Shown piece by piece: positions 63,238 to 64,000 of a DNA stretch of 64,000 nucleotides (the stretch's first letter is position 1; each line of letters opens with the position of its first letter). The position numbers were made by a program, and so were the translations under genes. This stretch comes from JACCZX01 sp963801035 (GTDB lineage Bacteria; Pseudomonadota; Gammaproteobacteria; Burkholderiales; Burkholderiaceae_F). The stretch covers positions 310,001-374,000 of the forward strand of contig CAWDDF010000007.1 of the NCBI GenBank assembly GCA_963801035.1, in the 5' to 3' direction. Below the pieces are notes generated by a model, which worked only from the letters and a program-made list of their open reading frames with translations, was not told the origin of the DNA and ran no database searches.

Positions 63238-64000
63238 ACGAACGCGCCGATAGACACAACGTCGTATACCGGTTTAATAGCTGCGCAAAGGTTTGATTCG
63301 CATCGAACTCCAGCGCTCGCCGGCGGGCGTCAGCGCGCAACGTTGCCGCTGCAGGTGCGACCGACGAGATGGTGTCTGCAAAAGCGGTCACGTCATCGTG
63401 TTCGACACCGGTCACTGCCCGACCGTCTATCAGATCGGTAAGACCGGCGCACGCACGCGCAACAACGGGCGTTCCGCAGGCAAGCGCCTCGAGTGCCGCA
63501 AGGCCGAACGTTTCCTGATCGCCTGCGTGCACAAATATATCGGCGCTGGCCAATACGCGGGCAAGAGCCGCGGGCTGCGATTGATATGGCAGCACCTGTA
63601 ACCGGTCGCCGCGAGGCGGACATGGACCATCGCCCATGGCGACCAATCGATACGGAGCCCCCAGTCGATCCACCGCGGCCGCAAGCCGATCAAGATTTTT
63701 CTCAGGAGCGAAGCGGCCGGCATATAGAAGCACAACGTCCGATGGCGCATAACCGACCTCATCGCGCCACCTCGGGTCGTGCCAGCGGGGGTGAAACATG
63801 TTGCAATCGACACCGTGCGATTGGAGCACCACGTTATGCAGACCAAGCTGCCGCAAGGTGCCTGCGGCCCAAAGGCTGGGGGCAAACACTGCGTCGAATC
63901 GACGGTACAGATGTCGTAAGTATTGCCGGACCAGAACGTGCGAAGCTCGCGGCATCCAGCGTTGTGCGAGCGCCTCGACGTTCGAGTGACAAAACGCTAC
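63203..64000 (-). CDS. GT4 family glycosyltransferase, cut by window end
   Basis: 265 residues of a GT-B glycosyltransferase whose N-terminus lies beyond the right edge; the frame is open to base 64000. It has the inter-domain stretch FDAVFAPSLWAAGTLRQLGL, VVLQSHGVDCNMFHPRW, then LLYAGRFAPEKNLDRL, VAMGDGPCP and the EX7E motif in VHAGDQETFGLAALEALACG. It is not the same gene type as the 59.4-kb GT4 but related. It is followed by the deacetylase in an overlapping operon. Confidence 0.88.
   Translation of the reverse strand, partial: VAFCHSNVEALAQRWMPRASHVLVRQYLRHLYRRFDAVFAPSLWAAGTLRQLGLHNVVLQSHGVDCNMFHPRWHDPRWRDEVGYAPSDVVLLYAGRFAPEKNLDRLAAAVDRLGAPYRLVAMGDGPCPPRGDRLQVLPYQSQPAALARVLASADIFVHAGDQETFGLAALEALACGTPVVARACAGLTDLIDGRAVTGVEHDDVTAFADTISSVAPAAATLRADARRRALEFDANQTFAQLLNRYTTLCLSARSFDTEVAERYAA

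Overview
The window looks like chromosomal DNA of a GC-rich betaproteobacterium, probably Burkholderiales or a close relative. The clues are the gene order carA/carB-greA-yhbY-rlmE-ftsH-folP-glmM-pst-phoU-phoB-phoR, an SRP RNA of the short 4.5S type with the core typical of this class, the trxA-rho pair, and two intergenic copies of a GC-rich palindromic repeat (core gccgggccgcc) that I recognise from Burkholderiales. I see no phage, insertion sequence, transposase or CRISPR array. Most of the window is housekeeping DNA with a few accessory inserts.

Layout. 1-8.4 kb: the end of lapB, cysM, a convergent pair of class I fumarase and a UPF0114 membrane protein, htpX, then a MATE pump and an ArnT-like glycosyltransferase. 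8.1-10.2 kb: rpmE2, rho and trxA on the minus strand. 10.4-16.7 kb: an AddB/AddA-type helicase-nuclease pair, then the SRP RNA on the minus strand. 16.9-20.5 kb: an acetyltransferase, dnaX-ybaB-recR and a MAPEG protein. 20.5-23.3 kb: a NitT/TauT-type ABC importer. 23.6-26.6 kb: an uncharacterised membrane/TPR protein converging on a rhomboid protease. 26.7-32.7 kb: carA-gmhA-carB-greA and the opposing yhbY. 32.8-39.5 kb: a seven-gene type IV pilus minor-pilin operon ending in pilY1, sitting between yhbY and rlmE. 39.6-44.5 kb: rlmE, ftsH, folP, glmM. 44.8-46.2 kb: a pump-less arsR-arsI-arsC cassette. 46.3-53.1 kb: three PhoB-box-like repeats and pstS-pstC-pstA-pstB-phoU-phoB-phoR. 53.15-53.43 kb: tRNA-Pro, tRNA-Arg and tRNA-His. 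53.8-57.7 kb: rpoN (minus strand), a strong sigma-54 promoter driving a BON-domain lipoprotein, and an NtrC-like regulator whose GAFTGA loop is lost. 57.8-64 kb: an AI-2E family permease and a group of envelope genes (GT4 glycosyltransferase, PAP2 phosphatase, glycine-zipper protein, DUF2334 deacetylase, second GT4).

Quality. At least fifteen single-base shifts break otherwise well conserved genes (fumarase, UPF0114, htpX, addA, carB, pilins, pilX, pilY1, pstS). Most are one-base insertions, several in the same local context. Long genes such as rho, ftsH, glmM and rpoN are intact. I read this as consensus error from insertion-prone long reads rather than real gene decay, and I annotate the broken genes as single repaired genes.

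Biology worth following. The most original signals are (i) the rpoN / sigma-54 promoter / BON lipoprotein / GAFTGA-less NtrC-like regulator group, and (ii) an arsenate-detoxifying cassette without its own efflux pump placed directly against the PhoB-controlled phosphate importer that would let arsenate in.
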